48,222 nt of DNA from Paenibacillus cremeus (GTDB taxonomy: Bacteria; Bacillota; Bacilli; Paenibacillales; NBRC-103111): NCBI RefSeq assembly GCF_007786445.1, contig NZ_VNJI01000057.1, positions 1 through 48,222 on the forward strand. Reading direction: 5' to 3'. The notes under the pieces were generated by a model. That model was given only the letters and a program-made list of their open reading frames with translations. It was not told where the DNA came from and ran no database searches. Made by a program: the position numbers and the translations under genes. Shown piece after piece: positions 39,982 to 48,222 of this stretch (its first letter is position 1; every line of letters starts with the position of its first letter).

Positions 39982-40775
39982 AGCAGCCTCTCCCGAATTT
40001 TAGTACTCGCGTAGTCGATGATCAGGACGATCGCCAAGGTCACCAAAATAATCATGCACGAACGGTCATATCGCAGCTGGTTCAGCGACCGATCCAGGAA
40101 CAGACCAATCCCCCCTGCGCCGACCAAGCCGAGTACAGCCGCCGCCCGCACGTTGACTTCGAACGTGTACAGCAGGTAAGCCATAAACGAGGCCAGCACC
40201 TGAGGGACGACGCCAAAATGAATCCACTGCAGCTTATTCGCTCCAACCGCCGTCATCGCCTCCAGAGGCCCCGGATCGATTGCTTCGATGGATTCATAGG
40301 CAAGCTTCGAGATCAGACCAAACGAGAAAAACATAAGCGCCAGCACCCCTGCGACGGGCCCCAAACCGAAGATGGCAACAAAAACCGCCGCAAATAGTAA
40401 GTCCGGAATGGTTCGCACCAGGTTAAGAATAAATCTTGCAGGGTAGTACAGCACCGGAGATTTGGTTACGTTTCTTGCCGCAAGCAGCGAGACGGGGATG
40501 GCAAGAATGGCTCCGAAGGTCGTACCGACCACCGCCATTTGCACCGTCTCCATCATCGGCTTCCAAATCACATCGATGTAGGACCAGTCCGGAGGAAACA
40601 TGTCCACGAGCAGCTTACCCATTTCCGGCGTACCGGTGATGAGCTGTGTCAATGTAGCGTCCGTTTTATATGCGCTGCCCCAGAGTAATAAGATTAAGAT
40701 GATCGCATTTAAATACGTCTTGGTACGATTGGGCTTTTGTAACGGAGCAGCTTTGCCGATCGAATCAGGCTTCAT
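39978..40775 (-). CDS. phnE: Phosphonate ABC transporter permease (first PhnE)
   Basis: 265 residues. Membrane helices surround the permease motif MTAVGANKLQWIHFGVVPQV and TFEVNVRAAAVLGLVGAGGI; the same layout as the partner permease. It starts 1 base after the PhnC stop and overlaps the second phnE by four bases. It would import phosphonate, phosphite or a similar ion with PhnC and PhnD. Confidence 0.87.
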   Translation of the reverse strand: MKPDSIGKAAPLQKPNRTKTYLNAIILILLLWGSAYKTDATLTQLITGTPEMGKLLVDMFPPDWSYIDVIWKPMMETVQMAVVGTTFGAILAIPVSLLAARNVTKSPVLYYPARFILNLVRTIPDLLFAAVFVAIFGLGPVAGVLALMFFSFGLISKLAYESIEAIDPGPLEAMTAVGANKLQWIHFGVVPQVLASFMAYLLYTFEVNVRAAAVLGLVGAGGIGLFLDRSLNQLRYDRSCMIILVTLAIVLIIDYASTKIRERLL

Positions 40776-41546
40776 TTACTCCTGCACCCCCAGCAGCTCG
40801 TCCTTCTTGATCGCACGGCCGTAAATCGCCGAGAACGCTTCATCAGTCGCTTCCGATACAGGACCGTCGAATACGACCTCACCTGCACGCAAGCCGATGA
40901 TGCGGGTAGCGTACTCCCGGGACAAGTCGATAAAGTGTAGGTTAACCACCGTCGTGATGCCCAGCTCTTGATTGATGCGCTTCAGGTCATCCATGACTTG
41001 ACGAGTCGTGAGCGGGTCCAGCGAGGCCACCGGTTCGTCCGCGAGAATAATTTTCGCTTCCTGCGCCAACGCACGGGCAATCGAAACCCGCTGCTGCTGA
41101 CCGCCAGACAGCTCGTCTGCGCGAGCATACGCCTTCTCCCGAATGTTTACACGTTCAAGCGCTTTGAGCGCCAGCTCTACATCGTGCTTCGGGAACAAGC
41201 CGAGCAGCGTGCGAAGCGTGGAATGGTATCCGACCCGGCCAGAAAGTACATTGCGAAGTACGGAGGAGCGCTTCACCAGATTGAAATTTTGGAAAATCAT
41301 CCCGATATCGCGGCGCAAATTGCGTAGGCTAACACCAGACGCATCCGTGATCGAGCGGCCGTCGATGAGGATTTGACCGTCGGTGATTTCATGCAGCCGG
41401 TTGATCGAGCGCAGCAGCGTTGATTTTCCGGCCCCTGAGAGCCCAACAATAACCACGAATTCCCCTTTATTGATCTTAAGATTAATATTTTTTAGACCTG
41501 TCGTCCCGTTGGGATACACTTTAGATACATTTTGAAATTCAATCAT
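40776..41546 (-). CDS. phnC: Phosphonate ABC transporter ATP-binding protein (PhnC)
   Basis: 256 residues. Walker A is GLSGAGKST (35-43), the signature LSGGQQQRVSIARAL, Walker B ILADEPVASLD and the switch histidine in VNLHFIDLS. It fits PhnC closely. First of phnC-phnE-phnE. The matching binding protein PhnD is encoded at 34735 on the other strand. No clear ribosome site immediately precedes the ATG; AAGGGG is 14 bases away. Confidence 0.9.
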   Translation of the reverse strand: MIEFQNVSKVYPNGTTGLKNINLKINKGEFVVIVGLSGAGKSTLLRSINRLHEITDGQILIDGRSITDASGVSLRNLRRDIGMIFQNFNLVKRSSVLRNVLSGRVGYHSTLRTLLGLFPKHDVELALKALERVNIREKAYARADELSGGQQQRVSIARALAQEAKIILADEPVASLDPLTTRQVMDDLKRINQELGITTVVNLHFIDLSREYATRIIGLRAGEVVFDGPVSEATDEAFSAIYGRAIKKDELLGVQE

Positions 41547-41674
41547 AGGTTCCGTGAATTCCCCTTTAGTTAGAATAAAATGGCCAACAAGATAGTATTC
41601 GACATTTAGCGCGGTTATCCTCTTTATTTTTCAGCGGTTTACAATATCCCTAGGACTTTCCACCCAGCTTCTGA

Positions 41675-42475
41675 CTATGCCAGCCATGATACCCACCATG
41701 CAATGACCGCGGCGCCGGGCAGCAGCAGAAGCTGTGCAAGCACGGTCCCTGCCAGCCTGGATAGCATGAGCAAGCCGAACATTTTGTTCATCTCAGACGT
41801 GCGCACCTTCCCCGCCATCGCCTTGTCCGACAGCAGCGCCACGCGTGGGTCAATAAAGATCGTCAGCAGGATTGTCGCAATCCCGTTAATGAGCCCAGAG
41901 GATTGAGAAGCCGCGAGCGCATGAGCCGGGACGAGATAAGATGCATAGAGCGAGGAAAGCACGCCTACCGTATAAATGCCCGTCACCGCGGTATTTAATA
42001 CCAGCAGTCGCTTCGGAATGCCGCCGACCCGCAGCCGCATCAGCATTTCAACTCGGGGCATGCGCACCTTCCGCTTGATCCGCTTGAGCTTATCGATCGA
42101 GACCGATTGCTTTACCAGCGCAGGAATGGACCCCGCAATCTCCAAATGCGCCACCAGCCGCATAAACACAAACACCATCGTCGGAAACAGTACAATCGAG
42201 AGGATCGTTCCTATCGAGGCAGCCGCCAGGATCAAATGAAACTCCGTCTGAAGCGGTATGCCCGTTCCCTTCTTGGCCGCATCAATGAGTCCACCGGTTA
42301 AAGGCCCTTGGGCCAGGTTCGACGTCCGCGAGACTAGCACGATGATGCCGGTTAGTGATAACGCTACCGCCAGCTTGCCGCTGCGGATGCCTGCAAGTCT
42401 GACCGCATAGCCGAGCGTTTCGGCCGCATGGATAACAAGCGTTAGTGCACAGATTAGTAGAAGTGAGTTCCCCAT
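41675..42475 (-). CDS. amj: Lipid II flippase Amj
   Basis: 266 residues, about six membrane helices. The family start HAAETLGYAVRLAGIRSGKLAVALS and VSRTSNLAQGPLTGGLIDAA, and the later MLMRLRVGGIPKRLLVLNTA, match Amj (YdaH), a second lipid II flippase that backs up MurJ in B. subtilis. Start ATG 42475 has AGGAGG 5 bases upstream; the longer open frame to 42538 lacks a site. It follows the ABC-2 exporter in the same direction, but a terminator lies between them. Confidence 0.87.
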   Translation of the reverse strand: MGNSLLLICALTLVIHAAETLGYAVRLAGIRSGKLAVALSLTGIIVLVSRTSNLAQGPLTGGLIDAAKKGTGIPLQTEFHLILAAASIGTILSIVLFPTMVFVFMRLVAHLEIAGSIPALVKQSVSIDKLKRIKRKVRMPRVEMLMRLRVGGIPKRLLVLNTAVTGIYTVGVLSSLYASYLVPAHALAASQSSGLINGIATILLTIFIDPRVALLSDKAMAGKVRTSEMNKMFGLLMLSRLAGTVLAQLLLLPGAAVIAWWVSWLA

Positions 42476-42499
42476 TCGATCCTCCTCACTTGAAGTAGA

Positions 42500-42547
42500 A
42501 AAACGCGATTGCATACCGTTACCTTTAACGGCTGACAATCACGTTTT
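42500..42547 (-). terminator. Terminator between the ABC exporter and amj
   Basis: On the minus strand AACGTGATTG pairs with CAATCGCGTT (one wobble), with CCGTTA/TAACGG inside; followed by a T-run. So amj probably has its own promoter. Confidence 0.75.
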
Positions 42548-42565
42548 ATTCGACGCACCTTCGAA

Positions 42566-43345
42566 TCAGCTTCCGGCTACATCCCGTTTCGTAAAGAGCA
42601 GCCAAGACACCACATAGAACACAATCCAATACGCTACAAGTACAGACACCGAAAATCCGAGCGTCATGCCTGGCATCACGGGCTTCCCGCCATTCACATA
42701 AGGAGCCAGATTCGTATTGGCAAACAGCAAATATTTCACCCAGCTATATTTCAATTGCGCCAGGACGGCCACAATTGCTGAAGACGTGAACATCAGAAAA
42801 ATAGACAATCCAATCGCAAGCGAGCTGCTGCGAAACACCGCTGAGATCATGAATGACAGGGTGGCTGACATTAAGAGGCTCACGAATTCCAGACCATACG
42901 CTTTCATGATGGTAGATAACCCCGCATCAGGGCTAACCGTACCCGAGACTCCAAATAAGATTAATCCGGTAAAATAACTGACAATCAGCGTAACCAGCAG
43001 GAAGGTCAGCATGAACAGAACCACGGAGACATATTTTGCGAGCAAAATTTTGCCCCGTGAGGCCGGTCGAATCAGCAGCAGCTTAATCGTTCCCCAGGTG
43101 AATTCGGAAGCCACGATATCACCTGCCACGATCACAGTAAAGATGGCTGTTAGCGCCGTAAAATTTAAAGTCAGTAAGAATGCCATAAATTGCAGCACAT
43201 GATTCATGCCGGTTTCAATGACATATTTCATCAAAATCCCGGTCAAAATAACCGCCAGCACCAGAATCGCAAGCATAACCGTGGTCCGCAGACGGGTGTA
43301 GATTTTGGTTTGCTCATTTTGCACGAGCCGAAGAAAGCTAGACAA
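42566..43345 (-). CDS. ABC-2 type transporter permease
   Basis: 259 residues with six hydrophobic helices typical of ABC-2 membrane subunits, e.g. FTWGTIKLLLIRPASRGKIL in the N-terminal loop. It overlaps the ATPase gene by 8 bases, so the two form an exporter. Such pairs export drugs, peptides or lipids; the substrate is unknown. The gene ends before a strong terminator. Confidence 0.85.
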   Translation of the reverse strand: MSSFLRLVQNEQTKIYTRLRTTVMLAILVLAVILTGILMKYVIETGMNHVLQFMAFLLTLNFTALTAIFTVIVAGDIVASEFTWGTIKLLLIRPASRGKILLAKYVSVVLFMLTFLLVTLIVSYFTGLILFGVSGTVSPDAGLSTIMKAYGLEFVSLLMSATLSFMISAVFRSSSLAIGLSIFLMFTSSAIVAVLAQLKYSWVKYLLFANTNLAPYVNGGKPVMPGMTLGFSVSVLVAYWIVFYVVSWLLFTKRDVAGS

Positions 43346-44261
43346 TCCGATTCCCCCTTGTCACCTCGAGGAATTGATCCTCCAGCGTCTTGGTCATAGC
43401 CCGAATGGCAAACACGTGGATTCCCGCCTCAACCAGCCGGGCATTGAACGCTGCAACCGCCTCCCGACGGTTGGCCAGCAGGACGACAAGCTCAGCCCCT
43501 TCGGCCTTGACAAGCATTCCGTCCTCCATCAGCTCAAGCGCCGCGTCCAGCTGGCCTACCTCGAAGCTGACTTCCACCTTCTCCGTCTCCGTAGGCGCTT
43601 CCTTAAACGAACGTACATCCAACAGCTTGCCGTTCTGTATAATGGCGACACGGTCGCACATCAGCTCCATCTCGGAGAGCAGGTGGCTTGAGACGATAAC
43701 GGCAAGTCCCTCTACCCTCGACAGCTCCCGCAAATAATCCCGAAGCTCGCGGATGCCCTCTGGATCCAGCCCGTTCGTAGGCTCATCCAGCACCAGCACG
43801 GACGGACGATGAAGGATGGCCTGAGCCACGCCAAGCCGCTGGCGCATGCCTAGCGAGTAGGTTTTGACTTTATCATGAATGCGGTTTTCGAGCCGAACGA
43901 GCTTGACCACTTCATCGATTCGATCCTTGTTTACATTCGGCATCATGCGGGCAAAATGCATCAAATTCTGATATCCGCTCATAAAACCGTAAAATTCCGG
44001 ATTTTCCACGATTGCCCCGACGTGCACCATTGCTTCCTCAAATTGGCGCTTCACACTTCGGCCTTGGATCGTCACTTCCCCTTCGGTGATCGACATGAGG
44101 CCGACCATCATTCGGATCGTGGTCGTTTTTCCAGCACCATTCGGGCCGAGAAATCCAAACACCTCACCAGGATACACCTCAAAGGTGAGCCCATCAACAA
44201 TCGTCTTGGAGCCGATCTTCTTCGTCAGCTGCTGCAGCGAAACAACTTGCGTAGTGTTCAT
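43338..44261 (-). CDS. ABC transporter ATP-binding protein
   Basis: About 307 residues. Walker A is GPNGAGKTT, the signature YSLGMRQRLGVAQAIL, Walker B VLVLDEPTNGLD and the switch histidine in VSSHLLSE. A C-terminal extension of about 80 residues is usual in the DRA/BcrA-type exporters. It forms an exporter with the following permease, its gene overlapping by 8 bases. Start ATG 44261 has GGGAGG 5 bases upstream. Confidence 0.9.
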   Translation of the reverse strand: MNTTQVVSLQQLTKKIGSKTIVDGLTFEVYPGEVFGFLGPNGAGKTTTIRMMVGLMSITEGEVTIQGRSVKRQFEEAMVHVGAIVENPEFYGFMSGYQNLMHFARMMPNVNKDRIDEVVKLVRLENRIHDKVKTYSLGMRQRLGVAQAILHRPSVLVLDEPTNGLDPEGIRELRDYLRELSRVEGLAVIVSSHLLSEMELMCDRVAIIQNGKLLDVRSFKEAPTETEKVEVSFEVGQLDAALELMEDGMLVKAEGAELVVLLANRREAVAAFNARLVEAGIHVFAIRAMTKTLEDQFLEVTRGNRIV

Positions 44262-44365
44262 AAAACCTCCCAAACAGCAAAAAAGGTAGAATATCCATTT
44301 AACAGGAAAAGTATACCATACCTTCTGAGCCCGACCAAATATTGGCTTGCCGCCTGGACTTATCC

Positions 44366-45172
44366 CTACTGCTCATCATAATATTTTGCCAGTGTAACCA
44401 TCATACTGCCCATCCGTTCTTCCTCAGGAGCGACCACCCGGCTAATCCCTTCATCCCGCAGCGCTTCCGCCGTTACCTTCCCCACCGCGGTTGCAACAAC
44501 GCCATCTTCAAAGGCTTGCGTCACTTGCTTGGCCCAGCCTTTATCTCTGGCGTAGGCCATCAGAAAACGCACCTGCGGAGTACTCGTGAACGTAACCGCA
44601 TCCAGCTCGCCTTCTATAATCTCCTTTAGCAGCGTATCCACGATGGCCGTCTCCGGCGGGATATGCTTGTAAGGTAAAATCTCATAATACTCCGCACCGC
44701 TCTTACGAAGCCACTGCACCAGCCGCGGCGCATGATCCCCATACAGCTGCAGCGCCACCTTATTTCCACGTAAATCGTACGGCATCAACGCTCTTAGAAT
44801 CCCTACCGTCGTTCCGTCATCATCACGAACCGTAGGCTCTAGTCCAAGATGCTTCAAATATTTGACCGTTTTGTAGCCGCGTGCCGCGATTTGGGTTCGA
44901 CTGAGCGCTTTCACAAATTCCTCTGCCAGACCCATGCTTTCCGCCACCTGGACCAGCATTTCCGTTCCAACCCCCGTCGTCAAAATGATCCAATCCGCAC
45001 CATGCTGAATCAGCTCAACGACTTTCTTCTCAACCTTTTCACGTTCAATTTCTACCGTTCCCTGGGCAGGCCGAACAATCGGGATTCCCCCGAGCTTTTC
45101 TACAATGACACTTAGCTCCGCCGCCTTGCGCGGTCCGGTCAGTGCGATGCGTTTTCCCTCTAGCTTGGCCAT
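44366..45172 (-). CDS. Uroporphyrinogen-III synthase-like protein (HemD family)
   Basis: About 268 residues. The two-domain HemD layout is visible: LEGKRIALTGPRKAAELSVI, IILTTGVGTEMLVQVAESMG, AARGYKTVKYLKHLG, LDAVTFTSTPQVRFLMAYAR and VVATAVGKVTAEALRDEG. It would close the tetrapyrrole ring by making uroporphyrinogen III. It is not in a hem operon here, so it may serve a separate pathway (such as NasF-type siroheme) or be a second copy. Start ATG 45172 has AAGGAG 8 bases upstream; an in-frame ATG at 45196 has none. Single gene. Confidence 0.85.
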   Translation of the reverse strand: MAKLEGKRIALTGPRKAAELSVIVEKLGGIPIVRPAQGTVEIEREKVEKKVVELIQHGADWIILTTGVGTEMLVQVAESMGLAEEFVKALSRTQIAARGYKTVKYLKHLGLEPTVRDDDGTTVGILRALMPYDLRGNKVALQLYGDHAPRLVQWLRKSGAEYYEILPYKHIPPETAIVDTLLKEIIEGELDAVTFTSTPQVRFLMAYARDKGWAKQVTQAFEDGVVATAVGKVTAEALRDEGISRVVAPEEERMGSMMVTLAKYYDEQ

Positions 45173-45360
45173 TTCCTTCACTCCTTGAAACTTCATGTGA
45201 GATTCTATTACATCTAATAAAATGTACTATACCCCATATCTTTTACTTCTTCAATCCTTACTTACATCCAAAACATTACTGCGCCGCACCATCATGTTTT
45301 TTTCGTCACAGGTTAAACTAGGAGCATCCATCACCTTCATTGCTGAAGGAGGTCCTATTC

Positions 45361-45747
45361 ATGTACAAGCTTCTGCTCTTATGCGCTTGTCTGCTGCTAT
45401 TCCTACCCGGCTGTGGGAAAGACCAGTCGAAACAAAAAGCCCAAAGCCAAAACCAGCAAAACGCCAAACCGATCGATTCCCAGCTCCAAGAGCAAATGAA
45501 AATGTACCAGGAAGTCAAAAAATCCGAATACGAGCAGCATCAGAAAACGCGAAAAGCCGAGAAGGATCAATTGAAAAAGCTCCAAAAAACGCAGGAGGAA
45601 ACCCTTCGCCGCGAATATCAATTTGAAGAAAAGGTTCGTAAAGGCACTAATCCGTTTAGTACCGACAAAAAGCAAAATCAGCAGCAGCAACAGCAAAAGT
45701 CATCTTCCAGTGATCAAGACAAATCCAAGGATAATAAGAACGAGTAG
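45361..45747 (+). CDS. Gln/Lys-rich lipoprotein
   Basis: 128 residues. Signal MYKLLLLCACLLLFLPGC with lipobox FLPGC. The rest is highly charged and helical (KKSEYEQHQKTRKAEKDQLK and on), probably coiled-coil, and ends in a Gln/Ser/Lys-rich tail with a run of six to eight glutamines. I do not recognise the family. AAGGAGG is 8 bases before ATG 45361. A bidirectional terminator follows. It may be a surface spacer protein. Confidence 0.75.
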   Translation: MYKLLLLCACLLLFLPGCGKDQSKQKAQSQNQQNAKPIDSQLQEQMKMYQEVKKSEYEQHQKTRKAEKDQLKKLQKTQEETLRREYQFEEKVRKGTNPFSTDKKQNQQQQQQKSSSSDQDKSKDNKNE

Positions 45748-45754
45748 TAACAAA

Positions 45755-45798
45755 AAAATCCAACAGCCCATATCTCTTCCCATGAGCCGTTGGATTTT
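45755..45798. terminator. Bidirectional terminator after the Gln/Lys-rich lipoprotein
   Basis: AAAATCCAAC pairs with GTTGGATTTT, with A- and T-runs on both sides. Confidence 0.85.
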
Positions 45799-45820
45799 GT
45801 TTTCATTTGGAGTTCACGCC

Positions 45821-46862
45821 TTACTTCCCTAAGACATCCTCTAATTCCGTAATTAACTGATTCAGCGTTTGAATGCTAACCACAATGTTATCGATCATCT
45901 TATGCTGCTCTTCCACACTCGCCAATACTTGCTCACCGACACCGCAGCTTCTTGTGTAATGATGGAGACAGAAGTCACGTCTAACGATATGTACGGAGGA
46001 GTCTCTTAGATGGGTGCTAACCGATTCCATTTCGTCCGCCTTCACAGCAAGCACCTCGGAGCACTCGACAATCGTAGAGAACACCTGAGCCACCTATTCC
46101 ATCTTCTTCTGACTTGCCCTAACCGCTTCAAACCCGTCATTGATTTCTTTTGCTGCGAGCTGCATCATGGTTTGAATTTCGTTCAAAATGCAAATCCGCG
46201 GCCATGCTCACCGGCTCGTGCAGCCTCAATATCTGCAATTTGCGCAAGCAAATTCGTTTGGGTAGAAATTTCATGTATCGTCGTTAAAATCGTCCCAATC
46301 TGCTGGCTCTGCCCGCCCAGCTTATTCATCATTTCAACGGTCTGCTTGACAATTCCATTAACCTTGTCCATCTCGGCTTGCATAAGATCGACCTTTGCGT
46401 TGCCATGCTCCGTAATGTGCGACATTTGACCGGTTAGCTCTCGCATCGATAAAGAGTTGCAGTTGGCCATCCGAATGGACTGATCCAACCGGCCATCAAC
46501 TCCAATGTGGAATAAAAGTAATTGGTAGCAGCAATGCCAAACAGGCCAAAAGACAAGAATCGGTCGATAATCATGATAAATGGGGACGAGAATTAGGCTA
46601 AAATACAACAAAATATAAGTCGTAAAACTCGTGGACTGTGCAATTAATGCAAAGCTTACAAGCGCCATCCCGAACTTTATGCCATACTTTACGTAAGCCA
46701 CGAACCATTTTCTCCAAACCACCACACTCAAAACTACAGCTACACTGTCGCCATACTCATCGTATTACTAACCAACCCCAGCAGCAAAATCACCCAATAT
46801 AGCGAAATCATTAATTTATTTCTTGCATGCAATTGTTCTTGCTTCCCCAACAGTTCCATCAT
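45821..46862 (-). pseudogene. Decayed methyl-accepting chemotaxis receptor gene
   Basis: Pieces of one chemoreceptor in several frames. It begins at ATG 46862 (MMELLGKQEQLHARNKLMIS), shifts frame near 46745, continues with membrane helices and NKLGGQSQQIGTILTTIHEI, and has the signalling hairpin as QTNLLAQIADIEAARAGEHG, where family members read LLALNAAIEAARAGE. After GRGFAF the frame breaks again; later parts carry an in-frame TAG (AAG ATG GAA TAG) and then VAQVFSTIVECSEVLAVKAD. Lesions are several, so no working receptor is made. It lies between a lipoprotein gene and an rRNA operon. Confidence 0.87.
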
Positions 46863-46920
46863 CTCTTTCAATTTTAAACATATCCCAGCTGGCTCTCGTA
46901 CCTCAGTTAAGCCCCGGAAA

Positions 46921-46951
46921 ACAAAAAAAGAACTGCTTTGATAAGCAGTTC
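46921..46951 (-). terminator. Terminator of the rRNA-tRNA operon
   Basis: AACTGCT (46931-46937) pairs with AGCAGTT (46944-46950); on the minus strand a T7 run follows. It lies directly after the last tRNA. Confidence 0.88.
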
Positions 46952-46967
46952 ACTTGTTTCGTATATA

Positions 46968-47038
46968 AGCGGATGATGGGAATCGAACCCACGCTACCAG
47001 CTTGGGAAGCTGGAGTTCTGCCATTGAACTACATCCGC
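46968..47038 (-). tRNA. tRNA-Gly (CCC)
   Basis: Acceptor GCGGATG/CATCCGC, loop TTCCCAA giving anticodon CCC. No encoded CCA. Last tRNA of the array; differs from the 14430 copy mainly by a compensated base pair in the acceptor stem. Confidence 0.92.
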
Positions 47039-47046
47039 AAATAAAA

Positions 47047-47123
47047 TGGTCGGGACGACACGATTTGAACATGCGACCCCCTGGTCCCAAACCAGGTGCT
47101 CTACCAAGCTGAGCTACGTCCCG
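47047..47123 (-). tRNA. tRNA-Pro (TGG)
   Basis: Acceptor CGGGACG/CGTCCCG, anticodon loop TTTGGGA (TGG), encoded CCA. Confidence 0.92.
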
Positions 47124-47134
47124 TTATTTTAAGA

Positions 47135-47214
47135 TGCCGGTAGAGGGACTTGAACCCCCACGGTTTCCCTCACGATTTTGAGTCGCGCGCGTCTGCCAAT
47201 TCCGCCATACCGGC
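47135..47214 (-). tRNA. tRNA-Leu (CAA)
   Basis: Long variable arm; acceptor GCCGGTA/TACCGGC; anticodon loop CTCAAAA (CAA). No encoded CCA. Confidence 0.9.
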
Positions 47215-47247
47215 AGGTATGGATGTATTTCAAAAATGATGCATTAA

Positions 47248-47324
47248 TGGCGTGCCCTGAGAGATTCGAACTCCCGACCTTTTGATTCGTAGTCAAACGC
47301 TCTATCCGGCTGAGCTAAGGGCAC
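47248..47324 (-). tRNA. tRNA-Arg (ACG)
   Basis: Anticodon loop CTACGAA (ACG, read as ICG); acceptor GTGCCCT; encoded CCA. Confidence 0.92.
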
Positions 47325-47333
47325 AAAAAAATA

Positions 47334-47408
47334 TGGAGCGGAAGACGGGAATCGAACCCGCGACCCTCGCCTTGGCAAGGCGATGCTCTACCGCTGAGCC
47401 ACTTCCGC
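47334..47408 (-). tRNA. tRNA-Gly (GCC)
   Basis: Anticodon loop TTGCCAA (GCC); acceptor GCGGAAG; discriminator U; encoded CCA. Confidence 0.92.
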
Positions 47409-47417
47409 TTAAAGCTA

Positions 47418-47501
47418 TGCGCTCGAGAGGACTCGAACCTCCACGGCTGTTACCCCACTAGAACCTGAATCTAGCGCGTCTGCCAATTCCGCCACGAACG
47501 C
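47418..47501 (-). tRNA. tRNA-Leu (CAG)
   Basis: Long variable arm; acceptor GCGTTCG/CGAGCGC; anticodon loop TTCAGGT (CAG). No encoded CCA. Confidence 0.9.
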
Positions 47502-47513
47502 ATATTTTGTTGA

Positions 47514-47599
47514 TGGTGCGGTTGAGAGGACTCGAACCTCCACGAGCGTACGCCCACTACCCCCTCAAGATAGCGTGTCTGCCATTCCACCACAACCGC
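47514..47599 (-). tRNA. tRNA-Leu (GAG)
   Basis: Long variable arm; acceptor GCGGTTG; anticodon loop TTGAGGG (GAG); encoded CCA. Confidence 0.9.
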
Positions 47600-47620
47600 A
47601 TATTGAATTCAGAAAAAAAG

Positions 47621-47693
47621 TGAGCCATGTAGGACTCGAACCTACGACACCCTGATTAAAAGTCAGGTGCTCTACCAACTGAGCTAATGGCTC
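47621..47693 (-). tRNA. tRNA-Lys (TTT)
   Basis: Acceptor GAGCCAT/ATGGCTC; anticodon loop CTTTTAA (TTT). No encoded CCA. Confidence 0.93.
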
Positions 47694-47704
47694 ATACTAT
47701 TAAA

Positions 47705-47790
47705 TGGTGGAGGCTGATGGATTCGAACCACCGAACTCGTCAGAGAACAGATTTACAGTCTGCTGCGTTTGGCCACTTCGCTAAGCCTCC
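47705..47790 (-). tRNA. tRNA-Tyr (GTA)
   Basis: Long variable arm; acceptor GGAGGCT; anticodon loop CTGTAAA (GTA); encoded CCA. Confidence 0.93.
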
Positions 47791-47817
47791 TCATGTTGAC
47801 GCTGAAGGTCAAACATG

Positions 47818-47893
<76 letters not shown>

Positions 47894-47932
47894 GAATAGC
47901 CATGTTTCATACACACCACGAATGTGGTATCC

Positions 47933-48049
47933 GCTTGGCGACGTTCTACTCTCCCAGGACCCTGCGGTCCAAGTACCATCGACGCTGGAAGGCTTAACGG
48001 TCGTGTTCGGGATGGGTACGCGTGGTTCCCTTCCGCCATCATCACCAAA
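47933..48049 (-). rRNA. rrf: 5S ribosomal RNA
   Basis: 117 bases on the minus strand, 5' TTTGGTGATGATGGCGGAAG to 3' ...CGTCGCCAAGC, with the conserved CCATCCCGAACACG segment. Follows the 23S gene by about 60 bases. Confidence 0.95.
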
Positions 48050-48110
48050 CGGATTGTTCAGGATTTGCACCCTGAAAACTGGATTCGAAACAAAGCTTGC
48101 TGAATCGTTT

Positions 48111-48222
48111 TGGATAAGCCCTCGACCGATTAGTATTCGTCAGCTCCACACGTTGCCGCGCTTCCACCCCGAACCTATCTACCTCGTCGTCTACAAGGGG
48201 TCTTACATACTGGGAAATCTCA
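48111..48222 (-). rRNA. rrl: 3' end of 23S ribosomal RNA (partial)
   Basis: The minus strand ends in CTAATCGGTCGAGGGCTTATCCA, the 3' end of 23S rRNA, with the preceding conserved helix (GTGTGGAGCTGACGAATACT). The gene continues beyond the window, so only about 112 bases are present. Confidence 0.92.

Overview
The window comes from a Bacillota chromosome, most likely Paenibacillaceae (Paenibacillus or a close relative). The signs are moderately GC-rich coding DNA, strong AGGAGG-type ribosome sites, many TTG/GTG starts, a CD3324-family regulator, Amj, class Ib ribonucleotide reductase, and a 5S-tRNA array of Bacillus type. I had no database access, so the genus is an inference.

Layout. 0.2-7.0 kb is a C4-dicarboxylate module: dctA and an ACT-domain malic enzyme, the DctR/DctS two-component system, and a divergent TRAP-type binding protein (DctB-like co-sensor). 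7.1-13.3 kb is a compact polysaccharide locus: heparinase II/III-like lyase, sugar-binding lipoprotein, GH105-like hydrolase and a divergent AraC regulator, but no ABC permeases. 13.4-21.8 kb is housekeeping and miscellaneous: Gly-rich lipoprotein, a lone tRNA-Gly, signal peptidase I, aldo/keto reductase, MFS transporter, GGDEF-EAL protein, CopC-CopD protein, DUF2203 protein.

21.9-26.8 kb is the most interesting part. nrdI-nrdE-nrdF (class Ib ribonucleotide reductase) lies behind a promoter with two NrdR-like boxes 31 bp apart, then a cobalamin riboswitch ending in a strong terminator. nrdE is split by an 891-nt group I intron (23889-24779) placed immediately after the codon for the presumed thiyl-radical cysteine. 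The intron holds a decayed GIY-YIG homing-endonuclease gene with an internal deletion and a one-base frameshift.

26.9-31.3 kb has small genes, a gamma-glutamylcyclotransferase-like protein, a CD3324-family regulator, a cluster of very short ORFs with strong ribosome sites and their own terminators (28.7-29.1 kb), an esterase and an MFS transporter. 31.4-41.5 kb has a UDPGP-type uridylyltransferase with a Ser/Ala/Thr minisatellite, a cytoplasmic 5'-nucleotidase-like protein, PhnD, a divergent PRPP-synthetase paralogue, a threonine synthase with a C-terminal frameshift, a LysR regulator, and PhnE-PhnE-PhnC; PhnD is separated from its transporter by about 3.5 kb. 41.6-46.9 kb has Amj, an ABC-2 exporter, a HemD-like protein, a Gln/Lys-rich lipoprotein and a dead chemotaxis-receptor gene. 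46.9-48.2 kb is the 3' part of a minus-strand rRNA operon: the 3' end of 23S, 5S, ten tRNAs and a terminator.

How parts work together: DctB, DctS and DctR would sense C4-dicarboxylates and switch on uptake (DctA) and malate decarboxylation. The polysaccharide genes would degrade an imported uronic-acid oligosaccharide inside the cell. The nrd leader would turn off the B12-independent reductase when B12 is plentiful, which predicts a B12-dependent NrdJ elsewhere in the genome.
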